Source of the DNA: Prevotella sp. E2-28
Lineage (GTDB): Bacteria; Bacteroidota; Bacteroidia; Bacteroidales; Bacteroidaceae
Reading direction: 5' to 3'
Assembly (NCBI RefSeq): GCF_022024055.1
Contig: NZ_CP091788.1
Coordinates: 1,984,001-2,048,000 of the forward strand
DNA length: 64,000 nt
In this document: piece after piece, positions 9,186 through 16,800 of the stretch
How positions within the stretch are numbered: position 1 is the first letter of the stretch
Layout of the letters: every line of letters starts with the position of its first letter
Made by a program: the position numbers and the translations under genes
Notes under the pieces: model-generated
The model's input: the letters and a program-made list of their open reading frames with translations, nothing else
Told to the model about the DNA's origin: nothing
Databases searched by the model: none

Positions 9186-9908
9186 TTAACGTGTTAGTGT
9201 CATAATTTTCGACGGGCAGGCCTGTGTACATTTGCCACACTTGATGCAGTCGGGGTGCAGATAACCTACAGCCTCACCGCGAGAGTCGTAGGGCGTGAGC
9301 TGCATAGGACATACGCGGGCACAACTCTTACACTTCATCTGACAGGCACTCGACACGTGGATGTTGGTGAATGTCTTAGGTAAAGGTGCATTGCGGGGGG
9401 CTACCCAATTGGAAATGGTTCCCATGGGGCAGAATGAGCACCAGGTACGAGGGGCATAGATGAACGAAAGCGTGATGCCAACGATGGTGGTGACGACGAT
9501 AATCGTCCAGAATACCTTTCCGATGCCAGCCCACATAGCCAGTCCGCCCTCGCTCCAGGGCACGAAACTCAGTTGGATGCCGAACATCGTGAAGATGAAG
9601 AACACCATGAACAGGCGGAAGCCGAAGGTGCGCACAAACTTCGGAATAGGACGATGGGGCGAGTATTTCGACAGCAAACGGTCGTACATATTGCCACGAG
9701 GACATACATGGCCACACCACCAGCGACCTTTATAGATGCTCGTCACTACAGGACCAATCATACAGATAAGTGCCAACAATCCAATTACAGGAAAGAACCA
9801 GCCAAGGATGATGTAGGCAATGATAATCCAATAGAGTGGTACACCTGGTGTTTCGAAGTGGCGATGAAAACGCTTCGTTGTTTTCTTCTTTATTTCTTCT
9901 TGAGCCAT
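9186..9908 (-). CDS. Membrane 4Fe-4S ferredoxin-type protein (NapH/CcoG-like)
   Basis: About 240 residues from the ATG at 9906-9908. The longer in-frame start at 9953 overlaps a -7 box and is rejected. Several hydrophobic segments lie in the first two thirds (for example WIIIAYIILGWFFPVIGLL). Cysteine motifs CGHVCP and CSFCP are embedded among them, followed by CQMKCKSCARVCP and CIKCGKCTQACP, two ferredoxin-type 4Fe-4S clusters. This is the NapH/CcoG/RdxA-like layout of membrane electron carriers. The redox partner is not identifiable. It is divergent from oxyR and might be under peroxide control. Confidence 0.82.
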   Translation of the reverse strand: MAQEEIKKKTTKRFHRHFETPGVPLYWIIIAYIILGWFFPVIGLLALICMIGPVVTSIYKGRWWCGHVCPRGNMYDRLLSKYSPHRPIPKFVRTFGFRLFMVFFIFTMFGIQLSFVPWSEGGLAMWAGIGKVFWTIIVVTTIVGITLSFIYAPRTWCSFCPMGTISNWVAPRNAPLPKTFTNIHVSSACQMKCKSCARVCPMQLTPYDSRGEAVGYLHPDCIKCGKCTQACPSKIMTLTR

Positions 9909-9950
9909 ATTTTTTACTATTTTACTTTTTACTTTTTTCGTTTGACGGTG

Positions 9951-9958
9951 CAAAATTA
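9951..9958 (-). promoter_or_regulatory. -7 promoter box TAATTTTG for the Fe-S protein gene
   Basis: TAATTTTG on the minus strand, 42 nt upstream of the chosen ATG at 9908. Its position decides the start codon of that gene. Confidence 0.6.
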
Positions 9959-9992
9959 CGACTTATTTGATAGATAAATGAATTATTTTATC

Positions 9993-10000
9993 TATCTTTG
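9993..10000 (+). promoter_or_regulatory. -7 promoter box TATCTTTG for oxyR
   Basis: TATCTTTG 33 nt upstream of the oxyR ATG. A TTTG at 9966-9969 is 23 bp upstream, slightly longer than usual spacing. It is back to back with the Fe-S gene promoter, so an OxyR site in this 80-nt spacer could serve both. Confidence 0.6.
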
Positions 10001-10033
10001 CATCGGATATTTCTATCATAAAGACAGAAACGT

Positions 10034-10960
10034 ATGACATTACAGCAACTGAAGTACATTGTAGCTATAGACCGCTATCGCAATTTTGCTAAGGCTGCCG
10101 ATGCCTGTGGCATATCCCAACCTACCCTCAGCGCCATGCTGGTAAAGCTGGAAGAGGAACTCGACGTGCGTATCTTCGAACGCAGCAACAAGAGTGTTAC
10201 GCCAACAATTGCTGGCGAGAAGATTATCCACCAGGCAGAGCGGGCTATAGCCGAGGCAGAGCGCATCACAGAATTGGTGAGCGAGGACAAGGGCGACGTG
10301 GCTGGCGAACTCAAGCTGAGCGTTGGACCTACCATCGCTCCGTATATCTTACCAAAGTTCATACGTCATTACATCGAGTCCTATCCGCAGGTAAAGCTAT
10401 CCATCCGCGAGATGAAAGCCGATGTGATGCTAAGCGAACTGCAGCTGGGTCACTTAGACGCAGGTATCGCTATCTGTGGAAATGCGCGTCAGGGCATCTT
10501 GGAGATACCACTCTACACAGAGAAGTTTATGGTTTATCTCGCTGAAGATTGCTGGCGCAAGTTGCCCGTGTTCAAACCAGAGAACCTAGAGCATGAGAAG
10601 ATGTGGATCATGAAGGAAGCCCAGTGTCTGCGCGATAGTGCCTTCAGCTTTTGCAAGGCAAGGACTAAGGGTAATAGGGTTTACGAAGCAGGCAGTATAG
10701 AGACGCTCATCCGCATCGTAGATGAGAACGGAGGATTTACGATTATCCCAGAGATGCATCTGCCGTTTCTTACCGACCGTCAGCGTGAGAACGTACGTCG
10801 CATTGAGGGCGATTATCTCTCGCAACGCCGTGTGTCGCTCTATATCCGCGAGGACTACATCCGCCAGGCTATGCTGAACACCATCACCAAAACGCTCATC
10901 CGATTCATGCCCGAGGGGATGATGGAGGAGCGAATCATAAAATACGGAGTAAAACTGTAA
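10034..10960 (+). CDS. oxyR: OxyR-type peroxide-sensing LysR regulator
   Basis: A 308-residue LysR-family activator. The N-terminal winged HTH (MTLQQLKYIVAIDRYRNFAK...ISQPTLSAMLVKLE) is followed by the periplasmic-binding-like sensor domain. Cysteines at residues 198 and 207 lie in AQCLRDSAFSFC, the spacing of the OxyR C199/C208 disulfide pair that forms on H2O2 exposure. This distinguishes it from generic LysR proteins. It likely controls catalase, peroxidase and iron-storage genes; targets here may include the divergent Fe-S gene. Two prolonged basic segments near the C-terminus are normal for the Bacteroidetes form. Confidence 0.92.
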   Translation: MTLQQLKYIVAIDRYRNFAKAADACGISQPTLSAMLVKLEEELDVRIFERSNKSVTPTIAGEKIIHQAERAIAEAERITELVSEDKGDVAGELKLSVGPTIAPYILPKFIRHYIESYPQVKLSIREMKADVMLSELQLGHLDAGIAICGNARQGILEIPLYTEKFMVYLAEDCWRKLPVFKPENLEHEKMWIMKEAQCLRDSAFSFCKARTKGNRVYEAGSIETLIRIVDENGGFTIIPEMHLPFLTDRQRENVRRIEGDYLSQRRVSLYIREDYIRQAMLNTITKTLIRFMPEGMMEERIIKYGVKL

Positions 10961-11010
10961 GAAACAATTAAAGAATTCATAGGAATAGCATAAAAGAATT
11001 ACAAGTAGTT

Positions 11011-11160
11011 ATGGCATACATGAATAGATTTAATCAGTCAGATGAAGGACGGCGTGACGAGCTCATCCGCATCATCGAGCATAGTGTGGAGAAACTGACC
11101 CTCGCGGAGTTAGAAGCCCTGTATTACGATATGACAACGAAATCCTTTATTAACGATTAA
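11011..11160 (+). CDS. Small hypothetical protein downstream of oxyR (49 aa)
   Basis: ATG at 11011 to TAA at 11158-11160, encoding 49 residues. It is acidic/basic and helical-looking (ELIRIIEHSVEKLTLAELEALYYDM), with no signal peptide or cysteine. It starts 50 nt after oxyR on the same strand and ends one base from the convergent acetyltransferase stop, so the spacing fits a real gene in the oxyR transcript. I do not recognise the family. The pattern of amphipathic helices suggests a small protein-binding or regulatory protein. Confidence 0.55.
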   Translation: MAYMNRFNQSDEGRRDELIRIIEHSVEKLTLAELEALYYDMTTKSFIND

Positions 11161-11161
11161 C

Positions 11162-11623
11162 TCATAATACAACTTCCATCGTGGTTTTCTGTACTTTCAT
11201 GCCCATATTCCTATAGAAACTTAAAGCCGCATCGTTGCCATCCCATACATTCAGGGTGATGTTGTTGCAACCAATAGACTTTGCATAGTCGTGAACATAT
11301 TCATACAAAGCCTTGCCAACATGTTTGCCGCGAGCATTTTCATCTACGCAGATGTCATCAATATACAACGTCTTGATGTCTTGCAGTAATTTATCTCCCT
11401 TTACTTCGGTTATCATGCAGAAAGCATGGCCTAATATGGCACTATCTTCAAAAACAAAGATAGGTTTGCTGTCATCACCAATCAGAGCCTCCAGTTCCTG
11501 TTCGTTATACTTGGTAGTGTAGGGTTTAAACAAGTCGGGGCGCAGCACATGATGCACCATGTTAACCTGATGCAGCAAACTGATTATACCCGATATATCT
11601 TTTATTTCCGCTCTTCTAATCAT
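11162..11623 (-). CDS. GNAT family N-acetyltransferase
   Basis: About 153 residues from the ATG at 11621-11623 (MIRRAEIKDISGII). A longer in-frame start at 11680 adds an untypical N-terminus. The GNAT acetyl-CoA-binding motif A is seen as IDDICVDENARGKHVGKALYEY, with the R/Q-x-x-G-x-G/A-like RGKHVGKA, followed by NNITLNVWDGNDAALSFYRNMGM, the motif B region. It transfers an acetyl group to an unknown amine. It lies 63 nt downstream of the cation exporter gene on the same strand. Confidence 0.85.
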   Translation of the reverse strand: MIRRAEIKDISGIISLLHQVNMVHHVLRPDLFKPYTTKYNEQELEALIGDDSKPIFVFEDSAILGHAFCMITEVKGDKLLQDIKTLYIDDICVDENARGKHVGKALYEYVHDYAKSIGCNNITLNVWDGNDAALSFYRNMGMKVQKTTMEVVL

Positions 11624-11686
11624 ATTATCTGATAATTTTATTTCACAAAACAAATAGGTATCACTCTTGGGAGGTGGCACACGCTA

Positions 11687-12790
11687 TCATTCTGTATAGT
11701 TATGATCCACCACGATGACAACTTGCTGGTCAGGCACTAACGGCTGAAGCTCTGCGGTGAGTTGACTGATAAGGGCGGCTTCGTTGTGAACGGAGATATC
11801 AGGCACCACATCAACAGAGAGATACTTGTTCTTCTCGGAATAGTAGAAGCCGTGAACCTGAACAATATCCTTGTGGGCTGCGAGTGTTTGCATCACCTGC
11901 GCCTGCAATTCTGCACGACGATTCTCACCTGTAGCTACAGCATAGACACCAATGGTCATGATAATACCATGCTTCTCATACATCTGTGTGGAAATCCGTC
12001 TCGTCAGTCCATGAATATCGTAGGCAGACATCGTATCATAAACGTTGATATGCAGCGAACCAATCTTCACATCAGGGCCATAGTTATGCAGAATCAGGTC
12101 GAACACACCATGAACACCCTCGAAGTCGGATACCTCCTTCTGAATCTGTTTGGCATAGTCTGCCAAGATGCTCGTACCCAGCAGTTCGTTGACAGGCGAT
12201 GCCAGCATCTCGATACCAGCCTTGATAATCACAACCGATATCAGCGCGCCAAGGATACCATCGAGCGACACGCCCCACAGCAGCATGACTCCCGCCGAGA
12301 CGAGCGTAGCAAGCGTGATAACAGCATCAAACAGCGCATCGGATCCAGAGGCAATCAGCGCATCGCTCTTCAGTTGCTCGCCCTTCTTTTTGACGTACTG
12401 CCCCAGGATGAGCTTCACCACAATAGCCACAATGATGACCACCAGTGTTGTGGTGGTGTACGAAGGCTCTGTGGGGTCAAAAATCTTCTTCACCGACTCG
12501 ATGAATGAGGTGATACCTGCCGACAGAACGATGACGGCGATGATGATGGCGCTGAAATATTCTATGCGCCCAAAGCCGAAAGGATGCTTCCTGTCGGCAG
12601 GACGCTGAGAGAGCTTGGTACCTACGATGGTAATGACGCTCGACAGCGCATCGCTCAGGTTGTTGACGGCATCCATCACGATAGCCACACTACTGGCCAG
12701 AATACCTACTGCGGCCTTGAAGCCCGCCAACAGCACGTTAGCTATAATGCCTATCCAACTGGTACGGATAATTTCTTGACTACGATCCAT
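11687..12790 (-). CDS. Cation diffusion facilitator (CDF) metal exporter
   Basis: A 367-residue CDF transporter that exports divalent metals (Zn, Fe or Mn) by proton antiport. Six hydrophobic helices fill the first ~210 residues. DAVNNLSDALSS carries the membrane-embedded Asp pair, and RKHPFGFGRIEYFSA is the typical CDF loop after helix 2. The cytoplasmic domain with FDLILHNYGPDVKIGSLHINV follows, then an extra C-terminal ferredoxin-like segment, which makes it longer than minimal CDFs. Metal specificity cannot be assigned. It is in a run of leftward stress genes. Confidence 0.9.
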   Translation of the reverse strand: MDRSQEIIRTSWIGIIANVLLAGFKAAVGILASSVAIVMDAVNNLSDALSSVITIVGTKLSQRPADRKHPFGFGRIEYFSAIIIAVIVLSAGITSFIESVKKIFDPTEPSYTTTTLVVIIVAIVVKLILGQYVKKKGEQLKSDALIASGSDALFDAVITLATLVSAGVMLLWGVSLDGILGALISVVIIKAGIEMLASPVNELLGTSILADYAKQIQKEVSDFEGVHGVFDLILHNYGPDVKIGSLHINVYDTMSAYDIHGLTRRISTQMYEKHGIIMTIGVYAVATGENRRAELQAQVMQTLAAHKDIVQVHGFYYSEKNKYLSVDVVPDISVHNEAALISQLTAELQPLVPDQQVVIVVDHNYTE

Positions 12791-12802
12791 ATTACTATTT
12801 CA

Positions 12803-13411
12803 TTACTTTGCCTTTCCACCAAATTCATCGTACGACACGTTCTCTGGCTTCCACTTATCCTTTGGCGTAGGCTGTTCTGCGGGATGGCCTATGGCAATAA
12901 CGCACAAGGGTACTATAGTCTCTGGCAACTTCAGTACCTTAGAAACCTCGGCTACACGGTCGTTCATCGGATAGCAGCCTGTCCATACGGCACCAAGACC
13001 AAGCGCATTAGCTGCCAACAGAATATTCTCTGTAGCTGCCGAACAGTCCTGTACCCAGAATGCCTGTGCAGCTCCCTGCAGAGCCTTGTCCATATTGCCA
13101 CAAACCACGATGGCGACACCTGCCTGCTTAATCAAGTCTCTGCGACCTGCAAGCTCTGCCAACTTAGCCTTGTCTGTCACAGCCACAAAATGCCAGGGCT
13201 GGCGGTTAACGGCTGTTGGTGCAGCCATACCAGCACGCAGCATCGTCTCGATATCGGCTTTCGATACAGGTTCGTTGGTGTACTCGCGGATGCTGGTGCG
13301 CGTCATGATGTTGTTGATAGCCACCTGCGCATCCTTGTTCTCTACTTTCTGCTGGGCAGAAACTGTCATCACGCTCATCATTGCCATGAGGCAGAAAATC
13401 ATTCTCTTCAT
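12803..13411 (-). CDS. Secreted nitroreductase-family protein
   Basis: A 202-residue FMN-dependent nitroreductase-like protein with an N-terminal signal peptide (MKRMIFCLMAMMSVMTVSA, then QQK). The core has RTSIREYTNEPVSKADIETMLRAGMAAPTAVNRQPWHFV, the FMN-binding start of the family, and GLGAVWTGCYP near residue 135. Nitroreductases are usually cytoplasmic; a signal peptide on this group is common in Bacteroidetes and implies periplasmic location. The substrate is unknown. It has its own promoter (13458-13465) and lies beyond the terminator of the MarR/peroxidase operon, 12 nt upstream of the CDF gene. Confidence 0.88.
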   Translation of the reverse strand: MKRMIFCLMAMMSVMTVSAQQKVENKDAQVAINNIMTRTSIREYTNEPVSKADIETMLRAGMAAPTAVNRQPWHFVAVTDKAKLAELAGRRDLIKQAGVAIVVCGNMDKALQGAAQAFWVQDCSAATENILLAANALGLGAVWTGCYPMNDRVAEVSKVLKLPETIVPLCVIAIGHPAEQPTPKDKWKPENVSYDEFGGKAK

Positions 13412-13457
13412 AATCGTATAGTTTTTGCTTATTCGCGATTCTTATAGAATCTTGGGG

Positions 13458-13465
13458 CAAATATA
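13458..13465 (-). promoter_or_regulatory. -7 promoter box TATATTTG for the nitroreductase gene
   Basis: TATATTTG on the minus strand, 46 nt upstream of the nitroreductase ATG and just beyond the terminator hairpin of the upstream operon. Confidence 0.55.
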
Positions 13466-13470
13466 CATAA

Positions 13471-13507
13471 AAAATCCCAAAGCAGTGTGAAAATGCTTTG
13501 AGATTTT
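13471..13507 (-). terminator. Rho-independent terminator of the gpx-marR operon
   Basis: Arms 13471-13484 and 13494-13507 pair over 14 bp with one mismatch around a 9-nt loop. On the minus strand the hairpin runs into a T-rich tail. It lies 16 nt past the marR stop. Confidence 0.8.
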
Positions 13508-13523
13508 AATGATTATTGGGATT

Positions 13524-14006
13524 TTAGGGCTTATTCTTTAGAGTATCAATAATCGTGTCGAGTTCACTTGCAAGCCTTACATAGTCGTCTAGTTGTAAAG
13601 GACATGATTGCTGTGCACTCTCCTCTTTGGCATCAAGCTGCAAACCTAGTGCCTTGCTCATGCCAGCAGGTATGATGGCGTAAGCCTGCTCCTCCATCTC
13701 CCTACCCTTTTCAGTGAGCGACACAATCTGCTGACGCTTGTCCTCCTTGCCGCGTTTACGAACCACGATGCCCAGTTTCTCCATACGCTGAAGCAACGGC
13801 GTAACGGTGTTTGTTTCCAGCAACAACTTGTGCGCAATATCATTTACCGGCTGGTTATCCTGTTCCCAGAGCACCATCAGAACGAGGTACTGCGGATACG
13901 TGATACCCAGTTCATTCAGCATCGGCGTATAAGCCTGCGTTATCAGTCGTGCTGCCGTATAGAGGCGGAAGCATACCTGCTTGTCGAGTCGTAATTCTTC
14001 GTGCAT
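13524..14006 (-). CDS. OhrR-like MarR family redox regulator
   Basis: A 160-residue MarR-family winged-helix repressor. The N-terminus LDKQVCFRLYTAARLI places a cysteine at residue 12, matching the peroxide-sensing cysteine of OhrR (family pattern L-x-x-Q-x-C-F-x-x-Y). ITYPQYLVLMVLWE and LLLETNTVTPLLQRMEKLGIVVRKRG (recognition helix and wing, with DKRQQ following) are also close to OhrR. I infer that it represses its own operon and is released by organic peroxides. It follows the glutathione peroxidase gene by 14 nt, and three ATCG-N4-CGAT repeats flank the shared promoter. Confidence 0.88.
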   Translation of the reverse strand: MHEELRLDKQVCFRLYTAARLITQAYTPMLNELGITYPQYLVLMVLWEQDNQPVNDIAHKLLLETNTVTPLLQRMEKLGIVVRKRGKEDKRQQIVSLTEKGREMEEQAYAIIPAGMSKALGLQLDAKEESAQQSCPLQLDDYVRLASELDTIIDTLKNKP

Positions 14007-14020
14007 AATTCACTTACATC

Positions 14021-14566
14021 TTACATCAAGAAAGCCTCAACATCCTTCTCAAAGTCCTTAGGTTCTGTGGTAGGTGCAAAGCGCTTAATCGTCTCGCCGT
14101 CCTTCGAAATCAGGAACTTGGTGAAGTTCCACTTGATGTCGCTATCCTTCTCCACGCTCTTGCTGATAGCCTTAAAGAGCGTCTTAGCAGCCTTAGCCTT
14201 CAGGCCCTTGTACTCTTCTGTGGGAGCTACGCTTTTCAGGTACTCAAAGATAGGCTGAGCATCAGGACCGTTTACGTCGCCCTTCTTCATAATCTGGAAG
14301 GTCACGCCGTAGTTCAGTTGGCAGAACTCCTCTATCTTCTCATCACCCTCAGGATCCTGCTCCTTGAACTGGTTGCAGGGGAAGCCAATGATGACCAGGC
14401 CCTTGTCCTTATACTTCTGGTTCAGCTCTTCCAGTCCTGCAAACTGGGGGGTGAATCCGCATTTGCTGGCTGTATTCACTACCAGCAATACCTTACCTTC
14501 AAACTGTGAGAAATCAATCTCCCTACCTCTGCTCGTCTGAGCCTTGAAATCAAAAATCTTTGCCAT
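14021..14566 (-). CDS. Glutathione peroxidase family thiol peroxidase
   Basis: A 181-residue peroxidase of the GPx fold, reducing peroxides most likely with thioredoxin as donor, since glutathione is generally absent from Bacteroidales. The catalytic cysteine is residue 36 in NTASKCGFTPQ (Cys, not selenocysteine). The catalytic Gln is in GFPCNQF and the Trp/Asn in KWNFTKFLI, completing the tetrad. No signal peptide. First gene of an operon with the OhrR-like regulator, so the pair looks like a sensor and its detoxifying enzyme. Confidence 0.93.
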   Translation of the reverse strand: MAKIFDFKAQTSRGREIDFSQFEGKVLLVVNTASKCGFTPQFAGLEELNQKYKDKGLVIIGFPCNQFKEQDPEGDEKIEEFCQLNYGVTFQIMKKGDVNGPDAQPIFEYLKSVAPTEEYKGLKAKAAKTLFKAISKSVEKDSDIKWNFTKFLISKDGETIKRFAPTTEPKDFEKDVEAFLM

Positions 14567-14627
14567 ATATTTTAATGTTTTTGTGTTGAAAAATCAACTG
14601 TTACTAATCTGTTTAAACGCCTATTAT

Positions 14628-14719
14628 ATCGTTCACGATGCAAAGGTAAGAATATTATTTTATATCGCAAGCGATTTATGCAGAACTTTAAGAGAGTTTA
14701 ACAATGTATCGTCTGCGAT
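14628..14719 (-). promoter_or_regulatory. Three copies of ATCG-N4-CGAT flanking the gpx promoter
   Basis: Perfect dyads with identical 4-nt spacers lie at 14628-14639, 14664-14675 and 14708-14719. The first overlaps the expected transcription start, the second the -33 region, and the third lies further upstream. The layout is that of a repressor array; the OhrR-like protein encoded in the operon is the obvious candidate ligand (inference). Confidence 0.65.
14641..14648 (-). promoter_or_regulatory. -7 promoter box TACCTTTG for gpx-marR
   Basis: TACCTTTG on the minus strand, 74 nt upstream of the peroxidase ATG, placed between the first two ATCG-N4-CGAT dyads. Confidence 0.65.
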
Positions 14720-14829
14720 ATATCACAATAATAGGTAATTTAATTTCAAAAGATTGTGAAAAGGGTCATCCCTCACTCAAATCTTCTGAAACGCCCATTG
14801 GTAAAGGCTCTAAGGCCAGTGTAGAATGC

Positions 14830-14987
14830 TTTTAATCCTACACTCACCCTACACTGACCCTCACTCTGAGAAGGTGTCTTCCTTTAAACTACCACTCTCC
14901 TATCCTTTTGATATTTTTCGCTATTAACCGTCCAACTTTTTGGGGTCAATTCATGAGGGTGAGTGTAGGATGAGTGTAGGATTAAAA
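14830..14987. repeat. Long imperfect inverted repeat, 34-bp arms
   Basis: Arm 14830-14863 pairs with 14954-14987 with only two mismatches I can find, leaving a 90-nt spacer. Each arm itself holds two near-copies of TCCTACACTCA. No ORF lies inside. It could be a small non-autonomous mobile element or a structured RNA. It is part of the 600-nt gene-free stretch 14745-15344. Confidence 0.6.
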
Positions 14988-15092
14988 ACATCCCTCACCT
15001 GTCTCAACCCCTTTGCTACAGGGCATTTCCGGCATTTTAAGTGAGGGTGTGAGGGTAAATCGTTTTCAGTATTATTTTTGAATAAGTTGACA

Positions 15093-15268
15093 ACTTAGAA
15101 TCATAAGTGCCCAACTTATAATCATAAGTGTTATACTTAGAATCATAACTTGGCCACTTATGGAGCGTAACTACGTCACTTACGGGTCGTAAATACGTCA
15201 TTCGCGGGTCTTGAGCACGTCACTCGTGGGTCGCGAATACGTCACTTGCAATGTATAATTGCGTAAGA
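15093..15268. repeat. Degenerate 21-22 bp tandem repeat, about eight units
   Basis: Units begin near 15093, 15114, 15135, 15156, 15178, 15200, 15222 and 15244. The period is 21, 21, 21 and then 22 bp. The first units contain the dyad ACTTA...ATAAGT; later ones drift to CACTTACGGGTCG and CACTCGTGGGTCG. No ORF spans it. Period close to two helical turns suggests a protein-binding array or a bent-DNA element. Confidence 0.65.
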
Positions 15269-15344
15269 AGTTGGACCTATAGCAGATAATAAGGAGTAAT
15301 AGATAATAAAGGGAATCACTCGGATTTATTGCATCTCTAAGTAA

Positions 15345-15563
15345 TCAAACAGGTTGAATGTTCCTGTTATTGCCTTCGGCTACGCTCCAATCATATTCTT
15401 GATGGCAGTAGTTGTTGACGCCCTCAAAAGCCAAGTCTTTCGTCATAGCCCTTAACGTATCTTCTGTCTGCACGTCAGAGGACTGTGGGGCATTCGCCTT
15501 GTTACTATTGCATGAGCATAAAAACAGGGCAATAAATATGAATGTAAAGGCTTTGTACTTCAT
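15345..15563 (-). CDS. Small hypothetical lipoprotein (72 aa)
   Basis: Seventy-two residues with a clear lipoprotein signal: MKYKAFTFIFIALFLCSC, with the acylated cysteine in LCSC near residue 18. The mature part is short, polar and acidic, and ends with YCHQEYDWSVAEGNN. I do not recognise a family. A TATATTTG -7 box at 15595-15602 lies 32 nt upstream of the ATG. It is divergent from the SGNH hydrolase gene. The gene stands alone downstream of the tandem-repeat array. Confidence 0.6.
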   Translation of the reverse strand: MKYKAFTFIFIALFLCSCNSNKANAPQSSDVQTEDTLRAMTKDLAFEGVNNYCHQEYDWSVAEGNNRNIQPV

Positions 15564-15594
15564 CTTATATCACAAAACATATTAAATCACGCCA

Positions 15595-15602
15595 CAAATA
15601 TA
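15595..15602 (-). promoter_or_regulatory. -7 promoter box TATATTTG for the small lipoprotein
   Basis: TATATTTG on the minus strand, 31 nt upstream of the lipoprotein ATG. Confidence 0.5.
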
Positions 15603-15624
15603 CGAATAATCAATGAATATTTGC

Positions 15625-15632
15625 TACCTTTG
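15625..15632 (+). promoter_or_regulatory. -7 promoter box TACCTTTG for the SGNH hydrolase
   Basis: TACCTTTG 41 nt upstream of the ATG at 15674, back to back with the lipoprotein promoter. Confidence 0.55.
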
Positions 15633-15673
15633 CGCCCAGTTTTAACGAAATATTAGGATTTGATTAAAATAAC

Positions 15674-16795
15674 ATGAACAACAATACAAAGTGGGTGGCC
15701 TGTTGGGGCAATGCAACTTCTATCACAGACCGACGTGAAGCGATATACGCGAAAAACATCACATTGCGCTATCCTATCAAGATGTGCTTCAGCGGCAGTC
15801 AGTTGCGTTTCCGTTTCTCTAATCTAACAGGTACGGAACCTGTGACGCTCTCGAAGGTGTTTGTTGACCATACGCCTATCACCTTTAAAGGGGAAAACAG
15901 CATCACGCTGATGCCGGGCAAAGAGACCGAGAGTGATGCCATCAGTCATGCAGTAAATCAAGGCGACACCGTCAACGTTAGCTTTTATCTGGCCGACTAT
16001 ACACAAATGAACAGTGGAACGCTTATCACAGGTCCACTCTCGAAAGGCTCTTATGCCTATGGTGACTTTGCCGAGGCCGACGAGCTCCCCTTAGACCTGA
16101 CACGTCGCACCAACTGGTTCTATTTTCTGAACACGATTGATGTGCTGACATCAGAAGAGAATCGCGCCATCGTATGTTTTGGCGACTCTATCACAGCGCA
16201 GTCATGGCCTGACTATCTGGCTCAGTTGGCTCTTGGCACTAACGCTTCTATCATTCGTCGCGCTGTTAGTGGCACACGTATTCTGCGCCAATACGATTGC
16301 ATCACTTATCAGGCTTACGGACTGAAGGGTGCTACCCGTTTTCCCATTGAGATGAACGTGGCAGGCGCTACGGATGTGATTATCCAGCACGGCATCAACG
16401 ATATCATTCATCCTGTAGGCACGGATGTAAACCCGTTCCGTCCTTGGAGCGACCTACCTACTGTTGAGGAGATGGAACATGGTGTGGAGGATATCTATGT
16501 GAAGCCCGCCAGGGATATGGGGCTAAAGGTGTGGAGCGGTACCCTACTCCCTATCTACGGATGGCGTACCTATAACGAGATGCGCGACCAGATGCGACAG
16601 GAGTTGAACGAATGGCTACGCACATCGCCCATCTTCGACGGGTGTATAGACTTCGATGCCGCCGTGCGTAGCAACAATAATCCCCAAGCCTTTGCCGATG
16701 GCTTTGACAGTGGCGACCATCTGCATCCCAGCGAGCGTGCCTACGAGGCTATGGCCCAAGCTGCCGCCAACATCCTATTGCCTCAGAAAGGCTAA
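15674..16795 (+). CDS. SGNH/GDSL family hydrolase
   Basis: A 373-residue protein with an N-terminal beta-rich domain (residues ~1-150) and a C-terminal SGNH hydrolase domain. Block I is CFGDSIT with the catalytic Ser at 172, block III is HGINDI, and block V is GDHLHPS with catalytic Asp 348 and His 351. Such enzymes remove acetyl or acyl groups from glycans or lipids. No signal peptide is seen, so it may be cytoplasmic. The two-domain layout resembles bacterial GDSL carbohydrate esterases. It ends 5 nt from the convergent S41 peptidase stop. Confidence 0.88.
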   Translation: MNNNTKWVACWGNATSITDRREAIYAKNITLRYPIKMCFSGSQLRFRFSNLTGTEPVTLSKVFVDHTPITFKGENSITLMPGKETESDAISHAVNQGDTVNVSFYLADYTQMNSGTLITGPLSKGSYAYGDFAEADELPLDLTRRTNWFYFLNTIDVLTSEENRAIVCFGDSITAQSWPDYLAQLALGTNASIIRRAVSGTRILRQYDCITYQAYGLKGATRFPIEMNVAGATDVIIQHGINDIIHPVGTDVNPFRPWSDLPTVEEMEHGVEDIYVKPARDMGLKVWSGTLLPIYGWRTYNEMRDQMRQELNEWLRTSPIFDGCIDFDAAVRSNNNPQAFADGFDSGDHLHPSERAYEAMAQAAANILLPQKG

Positions 16796-16800
16796 ATCAT

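Noticed and set aside
11762..12508. 248-codon plus-strand frame inside the CDF transporter region
   Set aside because: It is antisense to a well-supported CDF gene and has His/Asn/Gln-rich shadow composition.
12584..13447. 287-codon plus-strand frame over the nitroreductase gene
   Set aside because: Antisense shadow of the nitroreductase gene, with no family signature or own promoter.
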